In this document: positions 1 through 9,335 of the stretch, piece after piece
Layout: the number at the start of each line of letters is the position of its first letter
How positions within the stretch are numbered: position 1 is the first letter of the stretch
Origin: Spirochaetales bacterium
GTDB lineage: Bacteria; Spirochaetota; Spirochaetia; Treponematales; Treponemataceae
DNA: 64,000 nucleotides
Direction: 5' to 3'
Assembly: GCA_003252395.1 (NCBI GenBank)
Contig: QKEL01000008.1
Span: 62,001-126,000 of the forward strand
Position numbers and translations under genes: made by a program
The notes under the pieces: model-generated
Databases searched by the model: none
What the model saw: the letters and a program-made list of their open reading frames with translations, nothing else
What the model was told of the DNA's origin: nothing

Positions 1-1880
1 TCTTGTACAAATGGAACGGAAACTACTACGGGCAGCTTATCATGCCGCCGCTCCTGGACCGCTTGGGGAATCCGGCGGTATCCGTTACCGATTCGCGCAT
101 TACCCTGTCAGGCGCCCGGGTGAACGGCGAGGAGCGTACCGTCATCATACCCCGCGCCTCGGACGGTTCCGTTCTGATAGATTGGCCGAAGAAAAAATAC
201 GCGGACTTTCATTCGGTCTCCGCGTCTGACCTCGTGAATTACGATATGATCGAGCGGGACCTCGCGGAAAACCTACGTTTCATGAAAGACTCCGGCTTTT
301 TTACGTACTGGGAGGGGAATGAAACGCCCCTGGAGCTGTACGACGCGGCGGCGTACGTCCGGGAAGAGCTCGGAACGGGTGACGACCCGGAGAACGGCAT
401 TACCTTCGAGAATTGGCTATCGTACCGGGAACGCTTTTTCGCGGTGACCGATACGTACCTAAACGGCGACACCGAACGGATAATCCTCGACACGGGGCTC
501 GACGAGGCGACCGTTGATTTCGTCGCCGAACTGTTCGCCACCGCCCGATACCAATACGGGGAAATGGCGATCCTGCGCGACCGCCTCGCGCCCATCATGA
601 AAGGCGCCTTCGCCATAATCGGGGTGACCGTCACGTCCATGACCGACGTGGGATTGACGACCTTTGAGGAGCGTTTCCCCAACGTGGGCATCCACGCCAC
701 CCTCGCCAACATGATCCTGTCGGAAAGCTTTCTGGACGACTCGCCCCTCTGGGTGTCCATCCTGATTGCCCTGGCGCTGTCCCTCGGTCTCGGCTGCATC
801 ATCAAGAGATTCGACACCAAGACGGCCCTGCCGCTCGGCATTGGGGCCCTCGCCCTCACGATCGTGGCCCTCTTTACGTTTTTCTATTTCTCGCGCCGCT
901 ACGTGGGCGTCGTTATCCCCTTCGCCTCGGGGGCGGCCAGTTTTCTCGCGCTGTCGGGCCTAAGCTTCCTCACCACGATACGGGAAAAATCCTTTCTTCG
1001 ATCGGCATTCTCGCGATACCTTTCCCCCGCGGTCATTAACGAGATCATCAATGATCCCTCCAAGCTCAATCTCGGCGGCGAAAAACGCGAAATGACGGCG
1101 ATATTCACCGATCTCCAGGGCTTTTCGTCGATTTCTGAAAAGCTTGACCCGACCGATCTCGTTGCCCTGCTCAACAAGTATCTGACCGCCATGAGCGATA
1201 TCGTCCTTGACAACCGGGGAACCATCGACAAATACGAGGGCGACGCGATCATTGCCTTCTTCGGGGCGCCCATACCCATCGCGGACCATGCGGCCTTGGC
1301 CTGCAAAACGGCCCTGGCGATGAAACGGGCCGAGACGGAGCTGAACGGGCGATTCATGGCCGAGGGGCTCTCCCCAACGCCGCTTTTCACGCGAATCGGC
1401 ATCAATACCGGCGATATGATCGTGGGAAACATGGGTACCCAAAACAAGATGGACTATACGATCATGGGAAACGCGGTGAATCTCGCGTCCCGGCTCGAGG
1501 GCGTCAATAAACTGTACAGAACCGGGGGCATCCTCCTGAGCGAGTACACCAAGGCGGCCATCGGCGACGAATTCCTGACGCGACCGTTGGATCGGGTGCG
1601 GGTAGTGGGAGTGAATCGGCCGCTGAGGCTCTACGAGCTGATCAATACCGTCGAGGAAGCCTCGGAAGACCAGCATAGGGCGGCGGCAGATTGGGAGCGG
1701 GCCCTTACTTCCTTCGAGGCGCGAAATTACGAAGACGCGCGCCGGAAATTCGAAGCCCTCCTGGCCGCGAAAGCCGACGATCGCGTGGCCGCGTTATACG
1801 CGGAACGGTGCGCGGCGTTTTTCGCCGAACCTCCCGAGCCGAACTGGGACGGGGTCTTTAACCTGTCCCAAAAATCGTAA
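1..1880 (+). CDS. CHASE2-domain class III adenylate cyclase (5' truncated)
   Basis: Membrane-bound cyclase that probably makes cAMP in response to an extracytoplasmic signal. The open frame reaches the window edge, so the true start and most of the CHASE2 sensor lie outside. In the visible 625 residues, three hydrophobic segments (about 247-325) follow the sensor remnant. A class III cyclase domain comes next (about 360-555), with the metal-binding aspartate in FTDLQGF, Lys in DKYEGDA and Thr in the YTIMGNAVN stretch; the Lys/Thr pair is typical of bacterial adenylate rather than guanylate cyclases. The C-terminal 60 residues look like a TPR pair. A second cyclase and a cNMP-binding membrane protein occur in the same window. 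Identification is firm; the ligand is unknown. Confidence 0.9.
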   Translation, partial: LYKWNGNYYGQLIMPPLLDRLGNPAVSVTDSRITLSGARVNGEERTVIIPRASDGSVLIDWPKKKYADFHSVSASDLVNYDMIERDLAENLRFMKDSGFFTYWEGNETPLELYDAAAYVREELGTGDDPENGITFENWLSYRERFFAVTDTYLNGDTERIILDTGLDEATVDFVAELFATARYQYGEMAILRDRLAPIMKGAFAIIGVTVTSMTDVGLTTFEERFPNVGIHATLANMILSESFLDDSPLWVSILIALALSLGLGCIIKRFDTKTALPLGIGALALTIVALFTFFYFSRRYVGVVIPFASGAASFLALSGLSFLTTIREKSFLRSAFSRYLSPAVINEIINDPSKLNLGGEKREMTAIFTDLQGFSSISEKLDPTDLVALLNKYLTAMSDIVLDNRGTIDKYEGDAIIAFFGAPIPIADHAALACKTALAMKRAETELNGRFMAEGLSPTPLFTRIGINTGDMIVGNMGTQNKMDYTIMGNAVNLASRLEGVNKLYRTGGILLSEYTKAAIGDEFLTRPLDRVRVVGVNRPLRLYELINTVEEASEDQHRAAADWERALTSFEARNYEDARRKFEALLAAKADDRVAALYAERCAAFFAEPPEPNWDGVFNLSQKS

Positions 1881-1882
1881 AA

Positions 1883-1916
1883 AAAAGAGGCAACCGTCAG
1901 GGGCGGTTGCCTTTCT
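1883..1916. terminator. Bidirectional intrinsic terminator
   Basis: A hairpin with arms at about 1888-1896 and 1904-1912 (AGGCAACCG / CGGTTGCCT) sits between the convergent cyclase and FecR-like genes. An A-run on the left gives a U-tract for the minus-strand transcript. The right side has a weaker T-run for the plus strand. Confidence 0.8.
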
Positions 1917-1950
1917 ATTCCGATGGGGTACGCGTTCGAAAGGGGCATTC

Positions 1951-2385
1951 CTATTCGGAATCGACCCACTCGATGTCTACCTCGGCCTCGCTCGCGCGCG
2001 TCGACGCCGTGGACACATTGGATACGGCCTGGCCCGAATCGGCTGACACCCGGGATTCCTTTATCTTGGAACCGCGCTTTATTCCCGCGGTTTGCGCTCC
2101 CAACGCGGCGATAAGCTTTTCCAGCGGGCCCTTTTGCATGGCCTTTATCACGATGACGGAATCGCCCTTTTGCACGACGAGGGATGCGTTGAGTCCCGTA
2201 TTCACGACGGCGGAAGGGGCGAGCGTCATTCCCGCGACGACCGCTTCCCATCTATTGGCCGATACTTCGCGTTCCACCTTACCCGTCACGGATTGAACGA
2301 CGTACTCCTCGGCGGAATCCGCGGCGAACAGGGTTACCGAAACCAGGGTCAATAAGGCGACGGCTACGATTACCGGTTTCTTCAT
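1951..2385 (-). CDS. Exported FecR-like domain protein
   Basis: A 144-residue protein of unknown role. The start at 2385 is preferred over the longer frame from 2418 because a GGAGGT ribosome-binding site lies just upstream and the protein then opens with a clean signal peptide (MKKPVIVAVALLTLVSVTLFAA). The mature part has a FecR-like pattern: YVVQSVTGKVER, a glycine turn, then VNTG-NASLVV. FecR domains in spirochaetes are often found in exported proteins not tied to iron uptake. The C-terminal 40 residues are Ser/Ala-rich and probably disordered. No operon partner; the flanking genes are convergent or separated by terminators. Confidence 0.6.
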   Translation of the reverse strand: MKKPVIVAVALLTLVSVTLFAADSAEEYVVQSVTGKVEREVSANRWEAVVAGMTLAPSAVVNTGLNASLVVQKGDSVIVIKAMQKGPLEKLIAALGAQTAGIKRGSKIKESRVSADSGQAVSNVSTASTRASEAEVDIEWVDSE

Positions 2386-2493
2386 AACGACCTCCACTCC
2401 CATAAGTATACCGCACACTATGGGGCCAATTCCTGCTATTCGAGCCTTCGCGAACGGTTTTTTTATACCGCACGCCGCACGCTATACCGATTT

Positions 2494-2533
2494 GAAAAAA
2501 AAGGTCAACCGACGCGAAAGGGCCGGTTGACCT
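2494..2533 (-). terminator. Intrinsic terminator downstream of lysA
   Basis: A hairpin with 10-bp arms (AGGTCAACCG at 2502-2511, CGGTTGACCT at 2524-2533) is followed on the minus strand by an eight-base U-tract. It ends the dapA-asd-lysA transcript. Confidence 0.85.
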
Positions 2534-2593
2534 CGGTATACCTATGCAAAAAGGGACGCGCCGCGTCCGTAGGCCCGCCCGAGCCTCCCGCGC

Positions 2594-3862
2594 TCAGGCC
2601 TTAAAACTCCCGAGCTTGGAAAAATCAAGGGTTGCGAAATAGTCGTCCACGGTTTCGCGCCGCCTGATCTCGACGATTTTCCCGTCTTCCCGAAGGAGTA
2701 GTTCCCCCGCGCGGAGCTTCGCGTTGTAATTGAAGCCCATGGCGCGCCCATGGGCCCCCGCGTCGTGGATAACCACGAAATCGCCCTTGTCGATCGCCGG
2801 CAGTTCCCGTTGAACCGCGAACTTATCGCAGTTCTCGCACAAGGATCCCACCACGTCGTAGACGCGGTCCGCCTTCGCGTTTTCCTTGCCCACTACCGAA
2901 ACGTGGTGGTACGCCCCGTACATACCGGGCCGCATCAGATCGGCCATGCTCGCGTCAAGCCCGATGTACTCGCGGTAAATGTGCTTTTCGTGGATCGCGC
3001 GCGTAACGAGCCAGCCATAGGGGCCGGTGAAGGGCCTGCCGCACTCGAAAACGATCTTCACGTCGCCGAACCCCGCCGCCTTGAGTTTCGCGTCGTACGC
3101 CGTGCGCATCCCCGCGGCCACCCGGTCATAATCCACGGCCCGTTGGCCCGGCCGGTAGGGAATGCCCATGCCCCCGCCCATGTTGATGAATTCGACCTCG
3201 ATTCCGAGCTTGTCCCGCAGCTCAACCGCGAGATCGAACAAAAGCTCCGCGGTTTCCACGAAATAATCGGGATTGAGCTCATTGGAGGCCACCATGGTGT
3301 GCAAACCGAAACGCTTCGCGCCCCGCTTTTTCGCTTCCGCGTAGGCCTCGAACATCTGGGGCCGGGTAAGGCCATACTTAGCCTCCTCGGGCTTCCCGAT
3401 CAGGGCGTTTCCCTCTTTCAGGGGCCCCGGATTGTACCGGAAACAAATAAGCTCGGGAATGCCGCCGATGGACTTGTCGAGATAGTCAACGTGGGTCAAA
3501 TCGTCCAGGTTGATGATCGCGCCCATGAGATTCGCGTACACGTATTCCTTTTCGGGCGTCTCGTTCGAGGTGAACATAACCTGTTCGCCCGTGAGCCCCG
3601 CCTTTTGGGCCAATATGAGCTCGGGCATGCTCGAGCAGTCCGCACCGAGGCCCTCGGAGGCGAGAATCTTGAGGATATACGGGTTCGGGCAGGCCTTTAC
3701 GGCAAAATAGTTTTTAAAGCCGGGAAAGCCGGAGAACGCCTTATTGAAGCGGCGGGCGTGCTCGCGGATCGCCTTTTCGTCATACAGGTAAAACGGGGTC
3801 GGATACAGTTCCGAAAGCCCGGTAAGGTCCTTGAGAGTCAGGGGAAAGGTCTTTTCATTCAT
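2594..3862 (-). CDS. lysA: Diaminopimelate decarboxylase
   Basis: PLP-dependent fold-III decarboxylase that converts meso-diaminopimelate to L-lysine. Lys56 in YFAVKACPN is the expected PLP Schiff-base residue. A glycine-rich phosphate loop (INMGGGMGIPY) and the CENCD motif (the family's CExxD signature near the C terminus) are present. The start at 3862 (MNEKTF) has a GGAG site about 8 nt upstream; the longer frame to 3916 lacks support. The gene follows asd and dapA on the same strand, so the three form a lysine/peptidoglycan-precursor cluster. Other fold-III decarboxylases (for example carboxynorspermidine decarboxylase) are possible, but the context favours LysA. Confidence 0.9.
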   Translation of the reverse strand: MNEKTFPLTLKDLTGLSELYPTPFYLYDEKAIREHARRFNKAFSGFPGFKNYFAVKACPNPYILKILASEGLGADCSSMPELILAQKAGLTGEQVMFTSNETPEKEYVYANLMGAIINLDDLTHVDYLDKSIGGIPELICFRYNPGPLKEGNALIGKPEEAKYGLTRPQMFEAYAEAKKRGAKRFGLHTMVASNELNPDYFVETAELLFDLAVELRDKLGIEVEFINMGGGMGIPYRPGQRAVDYDRVAAGMRTAYDAKLKAAGFGDVKIVFECGRPFTGPYGWLVTRAIHEKHIYREYIGLDASMADLMRPGMYGAYHHVSVVGKENAKADRVYDVVGSLCENCDKFAVQRELPAIDKGDFVVIHDAGAHGRAMGFNYNAKLRAGELLLREDGKIVEIRRRETVDDYFATLDFSKLGSFKA

Positions 3863-3929
3863 AATCAAAAACTCCATCAAAAATCGCGATGTGAGCCGTA
3901 AAGCTCCTGGCCGCAACGGGAAAGAAAGA

Positions 3930-5021
3930 TCAGGCCAGGTAGCCCTGGGCTTTCAGGAGTTCCGCGTTCAAAATACCGCCGCCCGCGGCGCCGCGAACCG
4001 TATTGTGAGAAAGGCCCACGAACCGAATATCGAAGAGTGGGCATTCGCGGAGGCGACCGACCGAAACCGCCATCCCCTTGTCCTCGTCGCGGTCGCGCCG
4101 CGGCTGGGGGCGGTTCGCCTCATGGCGCACGATGATCGGCTGCTTGGGCGCGAAGGGAAGGCCCAATTCCTGGGGCAGTCCGCGGAACTCGGTCCAAATC
4201 CGCTCAACTTCCGCGAGCGACGGCTTCTTCTCCCCGAATTCGAGGCTTACGCAGGCGGTGTGCCCGTTGATTACGGGAACCCGGTTGCAGTGGGCCGCGA
4301 CGAGCGGGCCGGCGGCGTTCACGATCTTGCCGTCCTTGACCGAGCCGAAAATCTTCAGGGGTTCCTTCTCGCTCTTTTCTTCCTCGCCGCCGATATACGG
4401 CACCACGTTGTCGATCATGTCCAGGCTGGGAACGCCGGGATAGCCCGCGCCGGAAACGGCTTGCAGCGTGGTCACGAACATGCGCTTTACCTCGTACCCG
4501 GCTTGCATGAGCGCCCAAATCGGGGTCATATAGCTCTGCAACGAGCAGTTCGGCTTTACCGCCACGAAGCCCTTGTCCCATCCGTGGGCCTTCTTCTGAG
4601 CGTCGATCACCGCGACGTGGTCCGCGTTGATTTCGGGAATCAGCATGGGCACGTTGTCGGTCCAGCGATGCGCCGAGGCGTTGGAGACCACGGGAATCCC
4701 GAGGGTGGCATAGGCGTTTTCCAGCGCCTTGATCTCGTCCTTGGAATCGAGCTCCAGGGCGCTGAACACGAAACGGCACTTGCCCGCCGCCTTTGAAGGA
4801 TCGTTGGCGTCTTCGATAACGAGGTTCTTAACGCCCTCGGGAATGTTCGCCCCCAGGAGCCAACGGCTCTCCACTACATCACGGTAGCGCTTTCCCGCCG
4901 AACGGGGGCTCGCGGCAACGTAGGTTACCTCAAACCAGGGGTGATCTTGCAATAAATAAATATAATTTTGACCGACGGCGCCGGTGGCGCCGAGAATGCC
5001 TACGGGAATCTTATCGCTCAT
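3930..5021 (-). CDS. asd: Aspartate-semialdehyde dehydrogenase
   Basis: NADPH-dependent reduction of aspartyl phosphate to aspartate semialdehyde, the branch point to lysine, threonine and methionine. The Rossmann motif GILGATGAVGQ opens the protein. The catalytic cysteine is Cys159 in KPNCSLQS, and the substrate-binding VSGAGYPG follows. At 363 residues with this motif spelling it fits the archaeal/fungal-type Asd subfamily rather than the E. coli type. A GGAGA site precedes the start. lysA starts 67 nt downstream and dapA ends 96 nt upstream. Confidence 0.94.
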   Translation of the reverse strand: MSDKIPVGILGATGAVGQNYIYLLQDHPWFEVTYVAASPRSAGKRYRDVVESRWLLGANIPEGVKNLVIEDANDPSKAAGKCRFVFSALELDSKDEIKALENAYATLGIPVVSNASAHRWTDNVPMLIPEINADHVAVIDAQKKAHGWDKGFVAVKPNCSLQSYMTPIWALMQAGYEVKRMFVTTLQAVSGAGYPGVPSLDMIDNVVPYIGGEEEKSEKEPLKIFGSVKDGKIVNAAGPLVAAHCNRVPVINGHTACVSLEFGEKKPSLAEVERIWTEFRGLPQELGLPFAPKQPIIVRHEANRPQPRRDRDEDKGMAVSVGRLRECPLFDIRFVGLSHNTVRGAAGGGILNAELLKAQGYLA

Positions 5022-5117
5022 GATATGTGTTCTCCAGAATCGTATGGTTCGATCCGCGCGGGGCCGGGTGTCCGGTCAAGGGACCGGTTCCCGGCTCATT
5101 CGCGCGGTTTTAAGGTT

Positions 5118-6005
5118 TTACAGAATACCCGCTTCGGTGAACGCCGCTTTCACGACGGGCACGTTCGCGGCCGAAAGCTCGCATAAGGGCAGCCTCAGGG
5201 TTCCCGAGGGCAAGCCCTTCATCGCCATTGCCGCCTTGATCGGTACCGGGTTCGTCTCCACGAAGGCGCCCTTGAAGGCGGGGAGAAGCCGGTAGTGCAG
5301 TTCCCGCGCCTTCGCGAAGTCGCCCGAGATCGCGGCCTTCGTCATCGCCGTGACCCGGGCGGGATCGATGTTCGAGAGCACCGAAATAACCCCGTCACCG
5401 CCGAGCGACGCCAGGGGCACCGTCAGGGAATCGTCGCCCGAAAGCACCGTAAAGCCCGGTTTTTTCGCGGCGATCGTCGCGATAACGTCCATCATCTGCC
5501 CCATGTCCCCGGAAGCCTCTTTCACGCCGGCAATATTCGGCAGTTCCGCGATGCGGGCCAATACGGGCGTGGAAATATTCTTCCCGGTGCGCCCGGCGAT
5601 ATTGTACACGATGATGGGAAGGCCGACTTCCGCGCAGGCGGCGAAATGGCGGTAAATGCCCTCGTCGGTGGGTTTATTGTAATAGGGGGTAACCACGAGC
5701 GCGTAGTCGGCCCCCTTCTGTTTGGCGCGTTTGACGTATTTCACGGCGTCGCGGGTATTGTTGCTCCCCGCGCCCACGATGACCGGAACCTTTCCCTTGG
5801 CTTCCGCGATCGTGATGTCGATCAATAAGTCTTCCTCGGATTCGTCCAGGGTCGGCGTTTCGCCGGTAGTGCCCAGGGGAACGAGGCCAGAGATACCGCT
5901 TTCGAGCTGATACCGCACGAGTTTTCTGAACCCGTCATAATCGACGGATCCATCCTCGTTCATCGGGGTGATGAGTGCGGTAAACGCTCCACGCAGTTTT
6001 TCCAT
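5118..6005 (-). CDS. dapA: 4-Hydroxy-tetrahydrodipicolinate synthase
   Basis: Condenses pyruvate with aspartate semialdehyde, the first committed step of the diaminopimelate pathway. A 295-residue TIM-barrel of normal length with the Schiff-base Lys162 in VKEASGD, catalytic Tyr134 in IIVYNIAGR, and the PLGTTGETPTL loop. The start has a GAGGAG site 8 nt upstream. It is the first gene of the dapA-asd-lysA cluster. A -10-like TATAAAAT and several TGCA-centred repeats lie in the upstream intergenic region. Confidence 0.96.
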   Translation of the reverse strand: MEKLRGAFTALITPMNEDGSVDYDGFRKLVRYQLESGISGLVPLGTTGETPTLDESEEDLLIDITIAEAKGKVPVIVGAGSNNTRDAVKYVKRAKQKGADYALVVTPYYNKPTDEGIYRHFAACAEVGLPIIVYNIAGRTGKNISTPVLARIAELPNIAGVKEASGDMGQMMDVIATIAAKKPGFTVLSGDDSLTVPLASLGGDGVISVLSNIDPARVTAMTKAAISGDFAKARELHYRLLPAFKGAFVETNPVPIKAAMAMKGLPSGTLRLPLCELSAANVPVVKAAFTEAGIL

Positions 6006-6019
6006 AACGCGTCTCCTCT

Positions 6020-6069
6020 CTTATGCAATTTTATACCATCTTATTACATATTTATGCATAATTGCAATA
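6020..6069. promoter_or_regulatory. AT-rich dapA promoter region with TGCA-centred palindromes
   Basis: The spacer between dapA (minus) and the BrkB gene (plus) is much more AT-rich than its surroundings. It holds a perfect palindrome TTATGCATAA (6052-6061), a flanking ATTGCAAT (6061-6068) and a half-site TTATGCA (6021-6027). The half-site centre is about 31 bp, or three helical turns, from the palindrome. A TATAAA -10-like box for dapA lies between them. A lysine- or arginine-responsive operator is plausible but unproven. Confidence 0.45.
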
Positions 6070-6124
6070 CCCCGGATACCGTGAATTGCCCAGAAAACCC
6101 GTACCAATTCCCGTTGTAATACAG

Positions 6125-6138
6125 TATACTCCACGCTA
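6125..6138 (+). promoter_or_regulatory. Probable leaderless promoter of the BrkB-cNMP gene
   Basis: A consensus-like -10 box TATACT (6125-6130) ends 8 nt before ATG at 6139. There is no Shine-Dalgarno sequence in the gap. No convincing -35 was found. Confidence 0.45.
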
Positions 6139-7440
6139 ATGAGCGACAGTCGGACTCAACAGGAAAAACAGCATATTCTGCTCGGTTTTGCCCAGCGATT
6201 CTACATCACCTGGGATACGTTCATCGCCAACGACTTGTTTACCTATGCCGCCGCCGGGGCCTATAGTTTTTTGCTTTCCGCTTTTCCCGTAATGCTCATG
6301 GTGCTGGTAATCCTGCTCCGCTTTTTGAGGGCGTCTCCCGAGGTGGTGGACGATCTGACGGGTTCCCTGAACGTGCTCGTTTCTTCCATAAATATAGCCG
6401 ATATCCTCCGGTCCGTCATGGCGGTTAAGCGAATCGGCTTCTTCGAGATTATCCTCGGCTTCTCGATATTCTGGATGGCGCGGCGCTTTTTCGCGTCGAT
6501 CCAGCAAAGCATGCGGGTCATTTACCGAAAGCGGGGCAAGTTCAAGCCGATTAAGGAAAACCTCGTGGTCCTTGGGGGCGAGGTCGTTTTGGTCGTTCTC
6601 ATCGTGCTCGGGGCGGTCATGGTTACCGCGGGAAATGCCATCTTCGGTTCCGCGCTGACGGAAAGCCTGCTTACGCCCCTGGCGCGGGAAATCGCGAGGA
6701 ACGTCCTGCGGTTCGCCCCCATCGGCATTATATTCGCGTTTCTGTTCCTGGTTTATTATTTCACCCCCCGGGTTAAGCCGCCCGCCCCGCATTGCGCACT
6801 TGCCGCCGCCGCCTGTACCGCCGCGATTCTCCTCGTACAGACGCTGTTCGGCAGCCTGGTGAATATGACCCGGTACAATATCGTGTACGGCATTTTCGCG
6901 AACGTAATCGTGTTGCTTCTGGAAGTGTACCTTTTTTTCGTGCTCTTCCTTTTTTTCGCCCAGTTCCAGTTTGTCCTGCAGTTTTACGATAGCTTCCTTC
7001 TCGCCCGCCTGTATCTCCTGCCCCCGTACCACGCCGTCGACCTCGGCGCCCAATTCGAGCGGGTAATGTTCATTAACCCCTCGCTTTTTTACCGGCGGTA
7101 CGCGCTTTCAAAAAAGGAAGGAGAGGTCATTTTCGCGCAGGGAGAGGATTCAAGCGAGCTTTACTACGTATGGGCGGGCACGGTAGACTTGGTGCGCGAG
7201 AACCGGGTAAGCGAAATAGGCAGGGGGGGCATGTTCGGCGAATTCGCGACATTGCTGGGCATCGGGCGGACCGCGACGGCGGTGGCGGCCACGGACTGCG
7301 TGGTGCTGCGCATTCCCAGCGAGCTCTTCCGGGAAACCATCGAGGTAGACGGCAAGGTTTCCCACCGGACCCTCCTCGCTGTTTCCGATTACGTGAGAAA
7401 AAACCATTTGGAAGTGCTTTTGGACGAAACCCATTCGTGA
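6139..7440 (+). CDS. YihY/BrkB-family membrane protein with C-terminal cyclic-nucleotide-binding domain
   Basis: A 433-residue inner-membrane protein. The first roughly 290 residues form the YihY/BrkB fold with about six membrane segments and the family's early aromatic/glycine patch (AAAGAYSFLLSAFPVML). Residues about 315-425 form a CAP_ED-type cyclic-nucleotide-binding domain: EVIFAQGEDSSELYYVWAGTVDLV, then GGMFGEFATLLGIGRTATAVA, whose FGE...RTATA pattern is the phosphate-binding cassette. Molecular function of the BrkB family is unsettled; the fusion suggests control by cAMP or cGMP. The gene is divergent from dapA and 30 nt upstream of glmS. Confidence 0.88.
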   Translation: MSDSRTQQEKQHILLGFAQRFYITWDTFIANDLFTYAAAGAYSFLLSAFPVMLMVLVILLRFLRASPEVVDDLTGSLNVLVSSINIADILRSVMAVKRIGFFEIILGFSIFWMARRFFASIQQSMRVIYRKRGKFKPIKENLVVLGGEVVLVVLIVLGAVMVTAGNAIFGSALTESLLTPLAREIARNVLRFAPIGIIFAFLFLVYYFTPRVKPPAPHCALAAAACTAAILLVQTLFGSLVNMTRYNIVYGIFANVIVLLLEVYLFFVLFLFFAQFQFVLQFYDSFLLARLYLLPPYHAVDLGAQFERVMFINPSLFYRRYALSKKEGEVIFAQGEDSSELYYVWAGTVDLVRENRVSEIGRGGMFGEFATLLGIGRTATAVAATDCVVLRIPSELFRETIEVDGKVSHRTLLAVSDYVRKNHLEVLLDETHS

Positions 7441-7470
7441 TATTTTTGTTCGTATAACGAGGTGAAAAAA

Positions 7471-9321
7471 ATGTGCGGAATAGTTGGATACATCGGCGAA
7501 GAAGAGGCGACACCGGTACTGGTGAACGCCCTTAAAAAACTGGAATACCGCGGGTACGACTCCGCGGGAATCGCGATCCTCGGCCCGGGCAACGAAGCCG
7601 GAGCGGGCCATTCGCTGGTGGTCCGCAAGGCCAAGGGCGCCCTCAAGAACCTGGAGCAGCGCATCGCCACGGAGATCATCCGCGGGACCTCGGGAATAGG
7701 CCATACGCGCTGGGCGACACACGGCGAGCCCTCCGACGTGAACTCGCATCCCCACACGAACGTATCCGGAAAGATAGCCGTGGTTCATAACGGCATAATC
7801 GAAAACCACGCGAAACTCAAGGAAATGCTCAGGGAATCGGGCGTGACCTTTAAAAGCCAAACCGACACCGAGGTCGTCGCCCATCTCGTGGATTATTTCT
7901 ACAAAGGAGACCTCTTCGAGGCCGTGCGGGCGACGTTGGACAGGATCGAGGGCGCGTACGCGCTGGCTTTCGTCTGCGAAAACGAGCCCGAGCGCATTAT
8001 CGCCGTCAGGAAAGACGCGCCGCTCGTGATCGGCGCGGGTAAGGGCGAGAACCTCATCGCCAGCGACGTGACTCCCCTTTTGGAGTACACCCGCGACGTA
8101 TATTACCTTAACGACGGCGAAATCGCCGTGCTTTACCGCGACCGGGTCGAATTTTTCGACCGCGAGGCCCGGCCGATAGAGAAGAAGACCTCCCGCGTGG
8201 AATGGGACGTTTCCGCGGCGGAAAAGGGCGGGTACGAGCACTTCATGCTCAAGGAAATCCACGAGCAGCCCAAGGCCCTCGCCGACACCCTTCGCGCCCG
8301 CATAAAAACCTACGCGACCAAGACCATCAACTTGGAAGAGATCGGCTTCGACGCCTCCTGGGCCCAGGCGAGCCGCGTGGTCATCAGCGCCTGCGGAACC
8401 GCGTGGCACGCGGGCGTCGTGGGGAAATACGCCCTGGAGCGCTTCGCCCGCATTCCCGTTGACGTGGACGTAGCCAGCGAGTTCCGTTACCGCGACCCGA
8501 TCTACGACCCGAAGGATATCTTCATCATCATCAGCCAGTCCGGCGAGACGGCCGATACCCTGGCGGCCATGCGCATGGCGAAGAAATCGGGCGCGCGCAT
8601 TATCGCGATCACCAACGTGGTGGGCTCTACCCTCGCCCGAGAGGCGGACCTGGTCATGTATACCTGGGCCGGCCCGGAGATCGCGGTGGCTTCCACGAAG
8701 GCCTTTACCACCCAGCTCATGTGCGTCTACCTCATCGCCCTAAAATTCGGCCATCTGCGAAAGGTCATTGACGACGCGGAACTCGCGAAGAACATCGAGG
8801 CGCTGGAAGGCTTGCCCGCCCTGGCGGAACGGCTCCTCGCCCAAAAGGAAGACATTCAGCGCTTCGCGGCCCGCCAGTTCCACAAGACCAAGGCCTTTTT
8901 CATGGGCCGCCTGTTCGACTACGCGGTAAGCCTAGAAAGCGCGCTGAAGCTGAAGGAAATCGCCTACACCCATTCGGAAGCCTTCGCGGCCGGCGAGCTG
9001 AAGCACGGGCCCATCGCCCTGGTGGACGAATCGACCCTGGTGGTCGCGATCTGCACGCAAACCGCCCTGTTCGACAAGATGGACTCGAACATCAAGGAGG
9101 TAAAGGCCCGGGGCGCCACCGTCCTCGTGATCACCTGGGAAGACGAAAAGTACTTCGATTCCGCGGCAGACGAGGTATTCCGCATTCCCCGAACCCTGGA
9201 CCCCTTATCGCCCATGCTCTCGGTCATTCCGAGCCAACTCTACGCCTATTACTGCTCCGTCATGCGCGGCAACGATCCGGACAAGCCCCGGAACCTCGCG
9301 AAGAGCGTTACGGTAGAGTAA
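7471..9321 (+). CDS. glmS: Glutamine-fructose-6-phosphate aminotransferase (isomerizing)
   Basis: Makes glucosamine-6-phosphate from fructose-6-phosphate and glutamine, the entry to peptidoglycan and lipid A amino sugars. The start at 7471 is chosen because Met removal then exposes the catalytic N-terminal cysteine of MCGIVGYIG. A GAGGTG site lies 7 nt upstream; the GTG at 7462 is part of that site. The N-terminal half is a class II glutamine amidotransferase (GHTRWATHGEPS, HNGIIEN). The C-terminal half has two SIS domains (SACGTAWHAG, SQSGETADT) and ends with the conserved DKPRNLAKSVTVE. No ribozyme-sized leader exists: only 30 nt separate it from the upstream gene. Confidence 0.97.
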   Translation: MCGIVGYIGEEEATPVLVNALKKLEYRGYDSAGIAILGPGNEAGAGHSLVVRKAKGALKNLEQRIATEIIRGTSGIGHTRWATHGEPSDVNSHPHTNVSGKIAVVHNGIIENHAKLKEMLRESGVTFKSQTDTEVVAHLVDYFYKGDLFEAVRATLDRIEGAYALAFVCENEPERIIAVRKDAPLVIGAGKGENLIASDVTPLLEYTRDVYYLNDGEIAVLYRDRVEFFDREARPIEKKTSRVEWDVSAAEKGGYEHFMLKEIHEQPKALADTLRARIKTYATKTINLEEIGFDASWAQASRVVISACGTAWHAGVVGKYALERFARIPVDVDVASEFRYRDPIYDPKDIFIIISQSGETADTLAAMRMAKKSGARIIAITNVVGSTLAREADLVMYTWAGPEIAVASTKAFTTQLMCVYLIALKFGHLRKVIDDAELAKNIEALEGLPALAERLLAQKEDIQRFAARQFHKTKAFFMGRLFDYAVSLESALKLKEIAYTHSEAFAAGELKHGPIALVDESTLVVAICTQTALFDKMDSNIKEVKARGATVLVITWEDEKYFDSAADEVFRIPRTLDPLSPMLSVIPSQLYAYYCSVMRGNDPDKPRNLAKSVTVE

Positions 9322-9335
9322 GGTTATACCCGAAA

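Noticed and set aside
2750..3901. 383-residue plus-strand frame opposite lysA
   Set aside because: Antisense shadow; lysA has PLP and CENCD motifs in the other strand.
5295..5828. Plus-strand frame opposite dapA
   Set aside because: His/Arg-rich shadow without a start signal; dapA is certain.
7441..7470. glmS ribozyme
   Set aside because: The gap to the upstream gene is only 30 nt, far too short for the ribozyme.
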